Numbered from the stretch's first letter, positions 26,210 through 35,741 are shown. The stretch: 64,000 nt of DNA from Tenericutes bacterium HGW-Tenericutes-2 (GCA_002839095.1 PGXL01000001.1:248001-312000); one strand, 5' to 3'. Numbers and translations: made by a program. Notes: generated by a model from the sequence alone, not told the origin.

Positions 26210-29200
26210 TAGATTCTTAAGACTAGTTTCTTAACGATAAGTGCTATGACTCCTAGTAACACAAGTGATGAACCTGCAGCAATCGCTACAATCACTGGTG
26301 TAGAAAGACCTTCTTCAGGCACTTTGATTAGGATACATTCACCATCAATAAGTTCATAGCCATCCTCACATTCTACTGGTGGAATTAATACACATTCGCC
26401 ATCTACTAGTTCATAACCAGGTGCACATTCTATAGGTTGAATAGGAACACATTCGCCATCTACAAGCTCATAGCCTGTTTCACAAACAATCGGTTGTTCT
26501 TCCTTTTCAACATCACTATCCCAAGGAAATGATGGGTATGTTGTCCAATAGATATCATTTAATCTTTCCAATGTTTGAACAACCTTTGCATTCGGGCTAT
26601 TTAATGTCTTATAAGAGAATAAGGATACTCCGACTACACTTTCTTTGGTTGAAATATAACGTATTTGCTCAATTAACTCATTATCGTCTGTCCATGTACC
26701 TTCAGTATATCTGTAGAATCCTTGACCGATAATTAAATCAACACCATTGGCAAGTGTTAAATCTGCCCACCAATCCACTAAATCAGCGAATGGTGCAGCG
26801 CTGTGATCAAATTGCCAGTATAGCTGTGGAAGGATATAATGTACCCATCCATTTTCAACCCATTTCTTACTATCCGCATATTGATCCTTATAGCTTTGTA
26901 GTGCATTTGGTGAAGTATTTGACCCTTCTGGACCACCTGATAACCAAATACCAAATGGGCTAATACCAAACTTGACCTTCTTATCTTGAGTTGTATTCCA
27001 TGTATCTATCGTATAGAATAGGTCTTCCATTAATAAATCAATATTATTTCTTCTCCAATCAGCTAGTGACTGGTCTGTATCCTTAGTATTTTCATAGGTC
27101 TGTGCATCTTGATTGTTATTCATTCCTGAATAGCTATAGAAATAATCATCAAAATGAATGCCATCTACGTCATATTTCGACATTAATTCTTGAATGACAT
27201 TTTTAATATAAGCTCTTACCTGATTTTCACCAGGATTTAAAATAAGCTTTCCACCTAAATCCTCTAGAACTAGATTTGGATTCATTTTAGCAAAGTTGTC
27301 ATCGTGAAGCAGTGATAGTTGTTCTGCCTTTGTTAAATCACCATTATTAGATACGCGATACGGATTTAACCAAGCATGGAATTCAATACCTCTCTTATGT
27401 GCTTCTTCGATAATGAAGCCTAAGACATCCCAGCCTGGATCCTGTCCTTCAATACCAGTTAGGTATCTTGAGAATGGTGCATAGTCTGATTCATAAAATG
27501 CATCATTCATTGGACGTACCTGGAAAAACATCGTATTGAAGTTATTCTTTTCAAGTGTATCTAGCATCTTAATGATTTCATTTTTATATTGTGCTTCAGA
27601 TGTATGTAGTGGAATATCGATGTTTGCTACAGTAGCTACCCATACCGCTCTAATTTCCTCTGATTTTTCTGTATAGGATTGAGGAAGTAGAATAGGGTTT
27701 GTTGTATTATAGTAGTTAATGATTTTTCCATTTCTAATAACATAAAGATTATCCTCAGAAATAGGTGCATTCAGTCTAATTCTTTGGTCTAATGTATCCG
27801 ATACATTCAGTGCACGGTCTATTGCATAATACTCAACTGTGTAGGTTGCATTAATTACAAATTCTAATGGTTCAGTATATTCACTCCAAGCGGACCATAT
27901 CGAACCATTATGAATACGATACATGATTTTATCATTAACATCGTTAGGTTCAAATTCCAAAGTCGTTTCTTCTACGTAGTACCATCCATCATATTCACCT
28001 GTTAGGGTAACTGTTGGATCCTCTGGTGCTACATTATCGATATAAATCGTTTTCGATGTAACGATAGATGCTCCATCGTTATTACGATAAGAAATAATAT
28101 AAGTTCCATCCGTTGTTAATGAGACTGGAGAACTATATATAGTCCATTCGCCATCATTGATTTTATAGGAATAGCTAGGGGCAGTAGATGATAATGAAAA
28201 GTCTGCTTGTTGATAATATGGATCACTTCCAATTCCTACAATATTTAATGTTGGATTTGGGTAGGTTTCAGCAACTACAGATATAGATCGAGTCACTTCA
28301 GCTGATTCAATGCCATTTGAATCAATCGTTTTAGTTCGGATAAAGTAATTACCTGTTTGATTTAAGACATATGGTTCAGTATATAAATTCCATGGTCCAA
28401 CTGAGCCCTTATTTACTGCTATCCATAGCGTATTTGAAGAACTAGTAACTGAAACTGTAGAACCTAGTACATAGCTTGAACCAATTTGAGTTCCTGTAAC
28501 ACTTATCACGGGTAAAACGTTGTTCACCTTTATAATCGTTACATCAACAGCTGATACTAATGATTCTTCATCTAAGTTATTGATTGCCTTCATAAAGAAG
28601 GTTTGTGTGCCTTGATGTGTTAAGACAACTGGTTCCGTATAAATAATCCAATCTCCACCACCAATTCTATAGTAGGCTTGGTCTGTTGAGGTTAGAGTCA
28701 CTGTGACATTACTACTATAAGCACCACCAGAATAGGTACCAGATAGCTGGTATGTAGGACCAGGAACATTGCTTGTTGCCCAGGTTCCTAAGGTCGTATT
28801 TTGCCAATAATTATTGACAACTGTATTCATATTTGTGCCAGTTAAGAATGCTGCAGAATACATAACAGATCCTTTGATCTCTGGATGTTTTTGATTGTAT
28901 TTGAGTTGGGTTCCTATTTCATCAGGAAGCCAACTTGCAGCATTTGCAATAGAGTGTCCAATGATTAAATCAACATCTGTCCCTCTAACTATACTTGCCC
29001 ACCAATCAACAACATCCGCATAGGGTGCGGTAGAATGCGTAAAATTCCAATAAATTTGAGGGTTAATGTAATGAACCCAGCCCTGTTCAACCCATTTCTT
29101 GCTGTCTGCATACTGACCGCTATAGGATTGTCCAGTCGCACCAGTATTGGAACCACCTGGCATTGAGTTTTTACCAGCCCAAATACCAAATGGAGAGATA

Positions 29201-30081
29201 CCAAATCTTACGTCTTTACTATTGGTATCATTATGAAGATCAACATCTTCTTTTACACCACGAACGACATCATTTATGTTTTCTCTTCTCCAGTCAGCAA
29301 TCGTTTGACCAGGAAGCTTATAGGTATCATAGGTTGCTGTATCTGCACTCATTCCTGAATATGGATAAAAATAGTCATCAAAGTGAATTCCATCAACATC
29401 ATATTTTGTCATTAATTCCTTAACCACATTACGAATATATTCTTTAACTAATGGTTCACCTGGATTTAAGATATAGGTGTTCAATCCATTTCCATCAGGA
29501 TTACCAGAAACCACTAAGTCAGGATTTAATGCAGCGTAGTTTTGTTCATGAAGGGTATTAATAAATGCTTGTTTAGATAAACTAGAGTTTCCAACACGGT
29601 AAGGATTTAACCATGCATGAAATTCAATTCCTCTTTCATGTGCTCTAGTGACTAAATACTCCATGACATCCCAGCCTGGGTCTTGACCTTCAGTTCCTGT
29701 TAACCATTTAGAGAACATTGCATAATCTGATTCATAGAATGCATCATTTTGAGGTCTAACCTGAAATAGGATTGCATTCATATTTTTAGCAATCACTCGA
29801 TCAAGTAATTCATTATAAGCGGCCTTATATTGAGCTTCGCTTGTATGAAGCGGCATATTCAAGCTAAAAACGGTAGCTACCCAAACTCCTCTAAATTCAT
29901 GAGTTTGCTCAGCATACGTTTGTGGAATCATTACGCGTTCTGTTGAATCGTAATGAAAAATGTTCGTAGAACCTCTTGTAAGTTCAATAAGAGGTGAGCT
30001 CGCAGTTACTTTTTCTTCCTGAAATAGGAAGAGTCCCATAACTGCTAGTAATATAATAAATAATAGTTTTATCTTTCTCAT
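26209..30081 (-). CDS. Surface glycosidase with two GHL10 domains, Ig linkers, Cys-repeats and TM anchor
   Basis: 1290 aa. Signal peptide (1-27); first GHL10 (PF02638) barrel about 60-420 with FRGVWVATV, ILFQVRPQNDAFYESDYA, FHAWLNPYRV and GIHFDDYFYPY; four Ig-like segments about 440-790 (each with a W..YTEP pattern, OmpL47/chitobiase-C like); a second GHL10 barrel about 820-1165 with the same motifs; three 19-residue repeats (unit CETGYELVDGECVPI) about 1190-1250; then a TM helix and LVLRI. GHL10 members include E. coli DigH (YddW), which cuts peptide-free peptidoglycan strands. With the adjoining amidase this forms a logical amidase-then-glycosidase pair. Both barrels keep the FDDYF motif, so both may be active. 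Start abuts the stop of the next GHL10 gene. Confidence 0.88.
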   Translation of the reverse strand: MRKIKLLFIILLAVMGLFLFQEEKVTASSPLIELTRGSTNIFHYDSTERVMIPQTYAEQTHEFRGVWVATVFSLNMPLHTSEAQYKAAYNELLDRVIAKNMNAILFQVRPQNDAFYESDYAMFSKWLTGTEGQDPGWDVMEYLVTRAHERGIEFHAWLNPYRVGNSSLSKQAFINTLHEQNYAALNPDLVVSGNPDGNGLNTYILNPGEPLVKEYIRNVVKELMTKYDVDGIHFDDYFYPYSGMSADTATYDTYKLPGQTIADWRRENINDVVRGVKEDVDLHNDTNSKDVRFGISPFGIWAGKNSMPGGSNTGATGQSYSGQYADSKKWVEQGWVHYINPQIYWNFTHSTAPYADVVDWWASIVRGTDVDLIIGHSIANAASWLPDEIGTQLKYNQKHPEIKGSVMYSAAFLTGTNMNTVVNNYWQNTTLGTWATSNVPGPTYQLSGTYSGGAYSSNVTVTLTSTDQAYYRIGGGDWIIYTEPVVLTHQGTQTFFMKAINNLDEESLVSAVDVTIIKVNNVLPVISVTGTQIGSSYVLGSTVSVTSSSNTLWIAVNKGSVGPWNLYTEPYVLNQTGNYFIRTKTIDSNGIESAEVTRSISVVAETYPNPTLNIVGIGSDPYYQQADFSLSSTAPSYSYKINDGEWTIYSSPVSLTTDGTYIISYRNNDGASIVTSKTIYIDNVAPEDPTVTLTGEYDGWYYVEETTLEFEPNDVNDKIMYRIHNGSIWSAWSEYTEPLEFVINATYTVEYYAIDRALNVSDTLDQRIRLNAPISEDNLYVIRNGKIINYYNTTNPILLPQSYTEKSEEIRAVWVATVANIDIPLHTSEAQYKNEIIKMLDTLEKNNFNTMFFQVRPMNDAFYESDYAPFSRYLTGIEGQDPGWDVLGFIIEEAHKRGIEFHAWLNPYRVSNNGDLTKAEQLSLLHDDNFAKMNPNLVLEDLGGKLILNPGENQVRAYIKNVIQELMSKYDVDGIHFDDYFYSYSGMNNNQDAQTYENTKDTDQSLADWRRNNIDLLMEDLFYTIDTWNTTQDKKVKFGISPFGIWLSGGPEGSNTSPNALQSYKDQYADSKKWVENGWVHYILPQLYWQFDHSAAPFADLVDWWADLTLANGVDLIIGQGFYRYTEGTWTDDNELIEQIRYISTKESVVGVSLFSYKTLNSPNAKVVQTLERLNDIYWTTYPSFPWDSDVEKEEQPIVCETGYELVDGECVPIQPIECAPGYELVDGECVLIPPVECEDGYELIDGECILIKVPEEGLSTPVIVAIAAGSSLVLLGVIALIVKKLVLRI

Positions 30082-31296
30082 CTAATCCCGCCTTGTTAGT
30101 AATTTTTTTAATTCATTCATACCTAATTCTGATTTTTCCTTATTGATAAAGGTCTTATAGGTGAAAAAGACGTTGCCCTTCACCACTGGGTATTGATTTG
30201 CATATCTGAGTTGATTGGTTATTTCATGAATGTTTTCGAATTCACCGTCGTTGCCTAATCGGTAGGCACCGTGACCAATATATAAATCAACCTTTGAATG
30301 ATTAAGTAATTTGACCCACCAATCTAAGATATCTCCAAATGGAGCAATCGGATGACCAAATTCCCAATAAATCTGAGGAACGATATAATCGATATACTCA
30401 TTTTTGACCCATAAATATGCATCTGCATATTGATTGTCATAGCTTTGTGAGCATTTAGGGTCTGTATTGGATCCCTTTGGATCGCTTGCTTTATTTTTCC
30501 AAATCCCAAATGGACTGACTCCAAATCTAACATTAGGATTTGATTTTTTTAAGGCTTCATGAACACCCTTGATGACATCTGTTACATTTTGTCTTCTAAA
30601 GTCTCCTAGGTCATGTGCTTGATTTTCTCTTTGAGCATAATCAGCTAAATCATTTTTTTCATCGCTTAATCCTGCATAGGGATAGAAGTAATCATCAAAA
30701 TGAATTCCAACTATTTCATAATTGGATGCTAATTCAACCATAGAGTCAATAATAAATTGTTTCACTTCTTTTTTTGCTGGGTTTAAAATGATTTGTCCGT
30801 TTTTATCTAAGACAATAAGCTCTGGATGCTTTTTTGCATAATTTAAGTCATCACAATTTTTTAAATATTCTTCAGCTGACATCTCACTTTTCATCGATAC
30901 ACGATATGGATTACACCAAGCATGAAATTCTATCTTTCTCCTTTTAGCTTCTTCGATAATCCATTTTAAGATATCAAAAGGAGGCTTCTTTCCCTCTTTA
31001 CCAGTTAAAAATCTTGAATAAGGGTTTAATTTAGATTCATAGAATGCATCGTTAGTAGTTCTAACCTGAAAGAATATCGCATTGATGTTATAGGATACAC
31101 AGGTCTCAAGCATTTCAATAACCTTTTCTTGATAGGTTTTTATATCTTCAGTTGTGGGTAGATCGATATTAACTACATTGGATACCCACATCGCTCTAAA
31201 ATCCTTAGACTGATAGGTATCAGGTATTTCAATTTGAGTGTTTGTCTGATAGTAACAAATAGGCTCTGTAGGATTCTTGTATTTATATAATTTCAT
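30082..31296 (-). CDS. Cytoplasmic GHL10 (DigH/YngK-like) glycosidase
   Basis: 404 aa, a single GHL10 barrel clearly homologous to the two domains of the neighbouring surface protein: FRAMWVSNVVNIDLP, FFQVRTTNDAFYESKLNPYS, FHAWCNPYRV, GIHFDDYFYPY and RFGVSPFGIW. It has no signal peptide, so it should act on imported oligosaccharides or lactyl-sugar oligomers in the cytoplasm. An intracellular copy beside an exported double copy suggests successive cutting outside and inside. SD GAGG is 12 nt before the ATG. Activity is predicted from family only. Confidence 0.85.
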   Translation of the reverse strand: MKLYKYKNPTEPICYYQTNTQIEIPDTYQSKDFRAMWVSNVVNIDLPTTEDIKTYQEKVIEMLETCVSYNINAIFFQVRTTNDAFYESKLNPYSRFLTGKEGKKPPFDILKWIIEEAKRRKIEFHAWCNPYRVSMKSEMSAEEYLKNCDDLNYAKKHPELIVLDKNGQIILNPAKKEVKQFIIDSMVELASNYEIVGIHFDDYFYPYAGLSDEKNDLADYAQRENQAHDLGDFRRQNVTDVIKGVHEALKKSNPNVRFGVSPFGIWKNKASDPKGSNTDPKCSQSYDNQYADAYLWVKNEYIDYIVPQIYWEFGHPIAPFGDILDWWVKLLNHSKVDLYIGHGAYRLGNDGEFENIHEITNQLRYANQYPVVKGNVFFTYKTFINKEKSELGMNELKKLLTRRD

Positions 31297-31299
31297 CTT

Positions 31300-32613
31300 T
31301 TATTTTTCCTCGTAGTAAGTCAAATACTTTTTGTGTGCAATAACAAGTTCATTGAATACCTTTTCTGCAGTTGTAATAGATGTAGTTGATGGATGAATTT
31401 GAAGCGCTAATAGAGCCTTCTTTAAATCCTTTTCATATATGGCGTCTGTTAACAATTCCTCAAATGCCTTCATCGATTGTATTAAACCTCTAATTTGAAC
31501 TGGTAGTCTTCCGATATGGACAGGTACAGGACCATCCTTTGTAATGCGACATGTAATTTCAATCGCACAGCCATCAGGTAGATCTGTAATATGTCCATTA
31601 TTGATTGTGTTGACGACCTGATAATCTCTTTTATCGTTATAAAGTGATGAAATGATCGAGCATGCAACATCGCTATAATATGCTCCGCCACGACTTTCTA
31701 ATTCCTTTGGCTTCACATTTAAATTTAAATCCTTATATTTTTCAAATAGAGTTGTTTCTAATTTTTTAACTAATTCAGCTCTTGTTTCTCCAGCCTCATA
31801 GGCTTTGATGAACTTAGCATACATTTCTGCATTATAGTAATAATACTTATGATATGGGGATGGATAAACTCCTAATTCCTTAACAAACTCATATTTCCAC
31901 GCAAGTGGATCAATATTATTCATTGTCATTTGAGATTCTTTAATTTGTTCTATGATTTCAGGAAGTCTATCTTTATTCTTATGAAAAACACTTAATACAT
32001 ATGACATATGATTCAATCCCGCAAAGTAGGGAATTAAATCCTTTGATTTCACTTTTAATACTTCAGCAAAATGGTTGGTCATGTTAATTGGAACGTTACA
32101 TACACCGATGTAACGATCAAATTCAGCATATCTAAATACTGCTTCACTTACAACTCCCGCAGGATTTGTAAAGTTAATTAACCAAGCATGCTCACAAAGT
32201 TCCTTCATATCCTTAATAATATCAAAGATGACAGGAACTGTTCTCAGTGCTTTAAATACTCCACCGGCTCCGTTAGTTTCCTGACCAAGCATACCATATT
32301 TTGCAGGTATTCTTTCGTCTAAGACTCTAGCATCTAGTAAGCCTACACGCAGCTGTGTAGTAACAAAATCAGCATCTACTAAAGCTTCTCTTCTATCGAG
32401 TGTTAAATGAACTTCCATCGGAAGATTCGCTTTTTCCACCATACGCTTTGCTAAAGCTCCAACGATTTCTAGCTTTTCTCTGCCTTCTTCAATATCAACT
32501 AACCATATTTCTCTAATGGGTAGCTCCTTATATCTTTTAATAAATCCTTCAATTAATTCTGGTGTATAGGATGATCCTCCACCAATCGTTACTATTTTTA
32601 TTCCAGGTCTCAT
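31300..32613 (-). CDS. GH4 6-phospho-glycosidase (LicH/CelF type)
   Basis: 437-aa NAD- and metal-dependent family 4 glycosidase. The N-terminal dinucleotide motif IGGGSSYTPEL, INFTNPAG near residue 150, the metal-site CNVP near residue 175, GLNHMSYV near residue 205 and GGAYYSDVA near residue 310 (Tyr base) are all of the 6-phospho-beta-glucosidase branch. Such enzymes cleave 6-phosphorylated disaccharides from PTS import; here no PTS is present and it sits between a kinase and GHL10 enzymes. It may therefore act on a kinase-phosphorylated amino-sugar disaccharide. It overlaps the upstream kinase stop as ATGA. Ordinary 6-phospho-cellobiose activity is the null hypothesis. Confidence 0.88.
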   Translation of the reverse strand: MRPGIKIVTIGGGSSYTPELIEGFIKRYKELPIREIWLVDIEEGREKLEIVGALAKRMVEKANLPMEVHLTLDRREALVDADFVTTQLRVGLLDARVLDERIPAKYGMLGQETNGAGGVFKALRTVPVIFDIIKDMKELCEHAWLINFTNPAGVVSEAVFRYAEFDRYIGVCNVPINMTNHFAEVLKVKSKDLIPYFAGLNHMSYVLSVFHKNKDRLPEIIEQIKESQMTMNNIDPLAWKYEFVKELGVYPSPYHKYYYYNAEMYAKFIKAYEAGETRAELVKKLETTLFEKYKDLNLNVKPKELESRGGAYYSDVACSIISSLYNDKRDYQVVNTINNGHITDLPDGCAIEITCRITKDGPVPVHIGRLPVQIRGLIQSMKAFEELLTDAIYEKDLKKALLALQIHPSTTSITTAEKVFNELVIAHKKYLTYYEEK

Positions 32614-33590
32614 AATAACACACAGCTTTCATCAAGATTTTTAATTATATCGTCATCTTGCTCAATTCCTAATTCATCTAATGCAAATAGATATGCACCT
32701 ATAACTGGTTGATATTTTGGTTTTACAATATAGGCGTTTGGACATTCCTTTTTTAAGGTTTTTTCGAATGATTCTAGATAATATTTAGCAATGCCAGAAA
32801 AGACCTTACCACCTACCACGACTGGAACATTCTCTTTATTGATTCCGACTTGCTTCATGACACCAATTGTTTGTTCACCGACAAAGCTTGCAAGTCTTGT
32901 TAGAATTTCAATGGATACCGGATCATTTTTTACTGCTAGGTCATTCACTAGCGCAGTAATTTCACCATATTCCTTTTTCGTTACCTTTGGAATCGGATAG
33001 AAAAAATCGATCACTTCACTCATTTCACTCACTTTAAAGATTTTAGGTATTTCAATTTTAAGGAGTGTATCTTCATGTGTCATTTCGTCTGCACGAAATG
33101 CATAATGAAGTGCTTCTCTAGCAATATCTAATCCACCACCATAAATACCTAGGGTAAATCCTAGAGATCTAAGAATCGCTTTTTTGCCTGATTTGTTCAT
33201 AGCTGCTGAATTGGTCCCTGTTCCAGAGATTGCTACAGCACCATATGCTGATTTTAGTCCACTACGCATCACAATCCATGCGTCGTTAACAACCTTAAAT
33301 GGGATATCATGAAATATTTCCTTACAGGCCTTATTAAGCTTTATAAAATCAGACTCCAGGTCAGCTCCAGATAACCCTAGGAAAACATAGGATATATCTT
33401 GATCAGTGATTTGAAGGTTAGTCTTCGCTTCAAGAAATAGATTTTCAATAACCATTTGGAATAGGTGTCCATCCGTTGATGCGTGATTACATCCACTTCC
33501 AATTTTTTCATAAAGTAAATGACCTAAATCATCTAATACTGCGAGATGTGTTTTTGTTCCGCCACCATCAAAGGCAATTATATATTTCAT
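32610..33590 (-). CDS. BadF/BadG-type amino-sugar kinase (second copy)
   Basis: 326 aa ASKHA kinase: IAFDGGGTKTHLAVLD (residues 5-20), VAISGTGTNSAAM and LGIYGGGLDIAREALH near the middle, and VVVGGKVFSG late. It is related to, but clearly diverged from, the kinase at 1759, so it probably has a different substrate such as a disaccharide or GlcNAc. It is ATGA-coupled to both anmK and the GH4 gene. Its product could be what GH4 hydrolyses. No signal peptide. Confidence 0.82.
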   Translation of the reverse strand: MKYIIAFDGGGTKTHLAVLDDLGHLLYEKIGSGCNHASTDGHLFQMVIENLFLEAKTNLQITDQDISYVFLGLSGADLESDFIKLNKACKEIFHDIPFKVVNDAWIVMRSGLKSAYGAVAISGTGTNSAAMNKSGKKAILRSLGFTLGIYGGGLDIAREALHYAFRADEMTHEDTLLKIEIPKIFKVSEMSEVIDFFYPIPKVTKKEYGEITALVNDLAVKNDPVSIEILTRLASFVGEQTIGVMKQVGINKENVPVVVGGKVFSGIAKYYLESFEKTLKKECPNAYIVKPKYQPVIGAYLFALDELGIEQDDDIIKNLDESCVLL

Positions 33591-34744
33591 ATATTCCCCT
33601 TAAAGTAATAATTGACTTGTCCAAGAATAACATTTTCTTTTGCACCAGTTGCATTTTTAATATTAGAGGGATTCATATGAATCGTTTCATTTCCTAAAAT
33701 GATAAAGGCTAGTGCTTCCTTTGAGCTACTGTTCATCCCGAGATCCTCTAGCACTCTTATTTTTATAGAAGGTAATTCATTTTGAATGAGTTCTAATAAA
33801 TACTGATTATAGGATCCACCACCACAAAAGATAATTTCATCTATATTAACTTTTGGTAATATAAAGCTTTGATAGGAAAAAGTAATTGATTTTGCAGTAA
33901 ATTGTGTCAGTGTATGAATCATATCTTCATTTGAAAAATGATTATATTTAGATATAAGCTTTTCTGTATATTGGTCTCCAAATAATTCTCTTCCAGTTGA
34001 TTTTGGAGGTAGTTCCTTTAAATATGGGTGACTCATGAGTTCATCTAATAATTTCTGGATGACTTTTCCTTTTTTTGCTGTTTCTCCGTTTTCATCATAG
34101 GGCTTATGAAATAGCTTTTGCATCGCATAGTCAATCATCATATTGCCTGGACCTGAATCAAATGCAAAAACGTCGTCAGTTTGACAACCCCTTGGCAAAA
34201 CAGTCATATTTGCAATACCACCAATGTTATGAATCGCTCTGCTGACCTCATCACTTCTAAATAAAATGAAGTCTGCATAGGGCACCAGTGGTGCACCTTG
34301 CCCACCAGCCGCAATATCAGCTGCTCTAAAGTTAGAGACGACTGTAGTCTTGCATCTAGCTGCGATGACCGCTCCTTCACCTAATTGCAGTGAAGACTTG
34401 ACTTGATCTTCATTAGGTTTTCCTATATGAAAGATGGTTTGTCCATGAGAAGCGATAAAATCCACATCATCCATTCGAATATTTTCTTCTTCACACAAGC
34501 GTTTGGCAGCGCTTGCAAAGGCTTCGCCTAATTCAAAGTTCAGACTGCATAGCAATTCTGAATCACTTTCTTTGATGGAGAAGCTCTTTCTAATTTTTTG
34601 TAGAAGAGAGGCTTCAAATGGATAGGTTTTATATGCAATAAGATTTACTTTTGTTTGAGTGAATGTACCTTCGATCTCTGAAATTAAGACATCGATGCCA
34701 TCTAGAGAGGTTCCACTCATCATGCCTATAGCAAGTTTCTTCAT
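33587..34744 (-). CDS. anmK: Anhydro-N-acetylmuramic acid kinase AnmK
   Basis: 385 aa, full length. The N-terminal IGMMSGTSLDGIDV motif, ASHGQTIFHIG near residue 98, NFRAADIAAGGQGAPLVPYAD near residue 122, NIGGIANMT and FDSGPGNMMIDY are AnmK hallmarks. It opens and phosphorylates 1,6-anhydroMurNAc, made by lytic transglycosylases, to MurNAc-6P, the substrate of MurQ encoded 33 kb away on the same strand. First gene of the 7-gene operon to 21895, with AGGTG close before the ATG and a palindromic operator at its promoter. Its presence implies that 1,6-anhydro ends reach the cytoplasm. Confidence 0.96.
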   Translation of the reverse strand: MKKLAIGMMSGTSLDGIDVLISEIEGTFTQTKVNLIAYKTYPFEASLLQKIRKSFSIKESDSELLCSLNFELGEAFASAAKRLCEEENIRMDDVDFIASHGQTIFHIGKPNEDQVKSSLQLGEGAVIAARCKTTVVSNFRAADIAAGGQGAPLVPYADFILFRSDEVSRAIHNIGGIANMTVLPRGCQTDDVFAFDSGPGNMMIDYAMQKLFHKPYDENGETAKKGKVIQKLLDELMSHPYLKELPPKSTGRELFGDQYTEKLISKYNHFSNEDMIHTLTQFTAKSITFSYQSFILPKVNIDEIIFCGGGSYNQYLLELIQNELPSIKIRVLEDLGMNSSSKEALAFIILGNETIHMNPSNIKNATGAKENVILGQVNYYFKGNI

Positions 34745-34766
34745 ATCTCACCTATCATCACTAGTT

Positions 34767-34796
34767 ATTATAGTACATATAGTTTTTAAAACTATA
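34767..34796 (-). promoter_or_regulatory. anmK operon promoter with palindromic operator
   Basis: TATAAT on the minus strand (34767-34772) lies 23 nt before the anmK start. A near-perfect 19-bp palindrome with 9-bp arms TATAGTTTT/AAAACTATA (34778-34796) covers the spacer and -35 position, where no canonical -35 exists. The adjacent MurR-type regulator is the natural candidate to bind it. Confidence 0.6.
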
Positions 34797-34857
34797 GAAT
34801 CCAGTCCTTTAGGTTGTTTTTTTCAAATTAGAAAAAAAACGAGCATTTCTAGAAAAA

Positions 34858-34891
34858 CGAAAAAAAAGCATATAGAGTTATCCATATGCTT
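34858..34891 (-). terminator. Terminator after murR-like gene
   Basis: On the minus strand AAGCATAT and ATATGCTT (34884-34891 with 34866-34873, 10-nt loop) form a stem followed by a run of eight T. It separates the regulator gene from the anmK operon. Confidence 0.75.
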
Positions 34892-34904
34892 ATATTATGC
34901 TTAT

Positions 34905-35741
34905 TTATCTCTTGAACTTCTTAAATGTCTTATAGGTCATTTCTAAAGTTCTTACGCTTCTGTCGATATCCGTATATGCACAATGTGCAAATAGGGCATC
35001 TACCATACAAAACTGTGAGATTCTTGAAGTCATCGCAGCACTTCTAAATTCTCCCTCTAAGGATGATGTGTAGAGCACAACATCAGATAGCTCAGCAAGC
35101 ATTGAAGCTCCTAGCTTCGTAATGCTTATAATCTTCGCCTTATTTTCTTTAGCTACTAAAGCAGCACTTATAATTTCCTTTGTTTTACCTGAGTTGGAAA
35201 TAAAGATAATAACATCCTTTTGATTAATGAAGGATGCGTCAACCAATTGCTCATGGCTTTCACCCTGTGCGATACAAAACTTATTGATTCTTCTTAGCTT
35301 CATCTCTAAATCCTTGCAGACTAAATAAGATGACCCTTTACCAAAGATCAATATCTTTCTCGCACTCATAATCATTTCAGCAGCCTTCATTACGGTTGCT
35401 TCATCATAAAGCTTTAGGGTATCTTCTAAAACTCTTATATTATTTTCTACTGCAGATAGCCCGCAATGAGAATCCTTAGCTAAAATAACATCTGCGTATT
35501 CTTTATTTTCAGGAATTTCTACCTTAGCATTGGCTAAAATGAAATCGATCTTAAAGTCTTTAAATCCCTTATATCCTAGCTTCTTACACATTCTCACAAC
35601 AGATGCTGGAGATGTATAAGCAGCTTCAGCTATTTTTTCAACAGAGAAGTCTTTTAAGACGGCTTTGTTTTCGATTAGGTAATCTAAAACAACACGTTCT
35701 GCCATGCTTAGGTCTTCTTTGTACTTTAACATATTTAACAT
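34905..35741 (-). CDS. MurR/RpiR-family transcriptional regulator
   Basis: 278 aa: N-terminal HTH_6 domain (about 1-78; SMAERVVLDYLIENK and the recognition helix region SPASVVRMCKKLGYKGFKDFK) and a C-terminal SIS domain (about 110-260; ILIFGKGSSYLVCKDL and FISNSGKTKEI) that senses phosphosugars, MurNAc-6P in E. coli MurR. Its place next to anmK and the amino-sugar genes makes MurNAc-6P or GlcNAc-6P the likely effector. The strong AGGAGG is 17 nt from the ATG; an in-frame ATT three codons upstream has ideal 8-nt spacing, so the protein may start a few residues earlier. Confidence 0.88.
   Translation of the reverse strand: MLNMLKYKEDLSMAERVVLDYLIENKAVLKDFSVEKIAEAAYTSPASVVRMCKKLGYKGFKDFKIDFILANAKVEIPENKEYADVILAKDSHCGLSAVENNIRVLEDTLKLYDEATVMKAAEMIMSARKILIFGKGSSYLVCKDLEMKLRRINKFCIAQGESHEQLVDASFINQKDVIIFISNSGKTKEIISAALVAKENKAKIISITKLGASMLAELSDVVLYTSSLEGEFRSAAMTSRISQFCMVDALFAHCAYTDIDRSVRTLEMTYKTFKKFKR

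Noticed and set aside
26209-26320. GHL10 protein C-terminus as a third PETGCGS tail
   Set aside because: It reads VPEEG-LSTP before the TM, without the CGS motif, and ends in LVLRI; it looks like a simple TM anchor.
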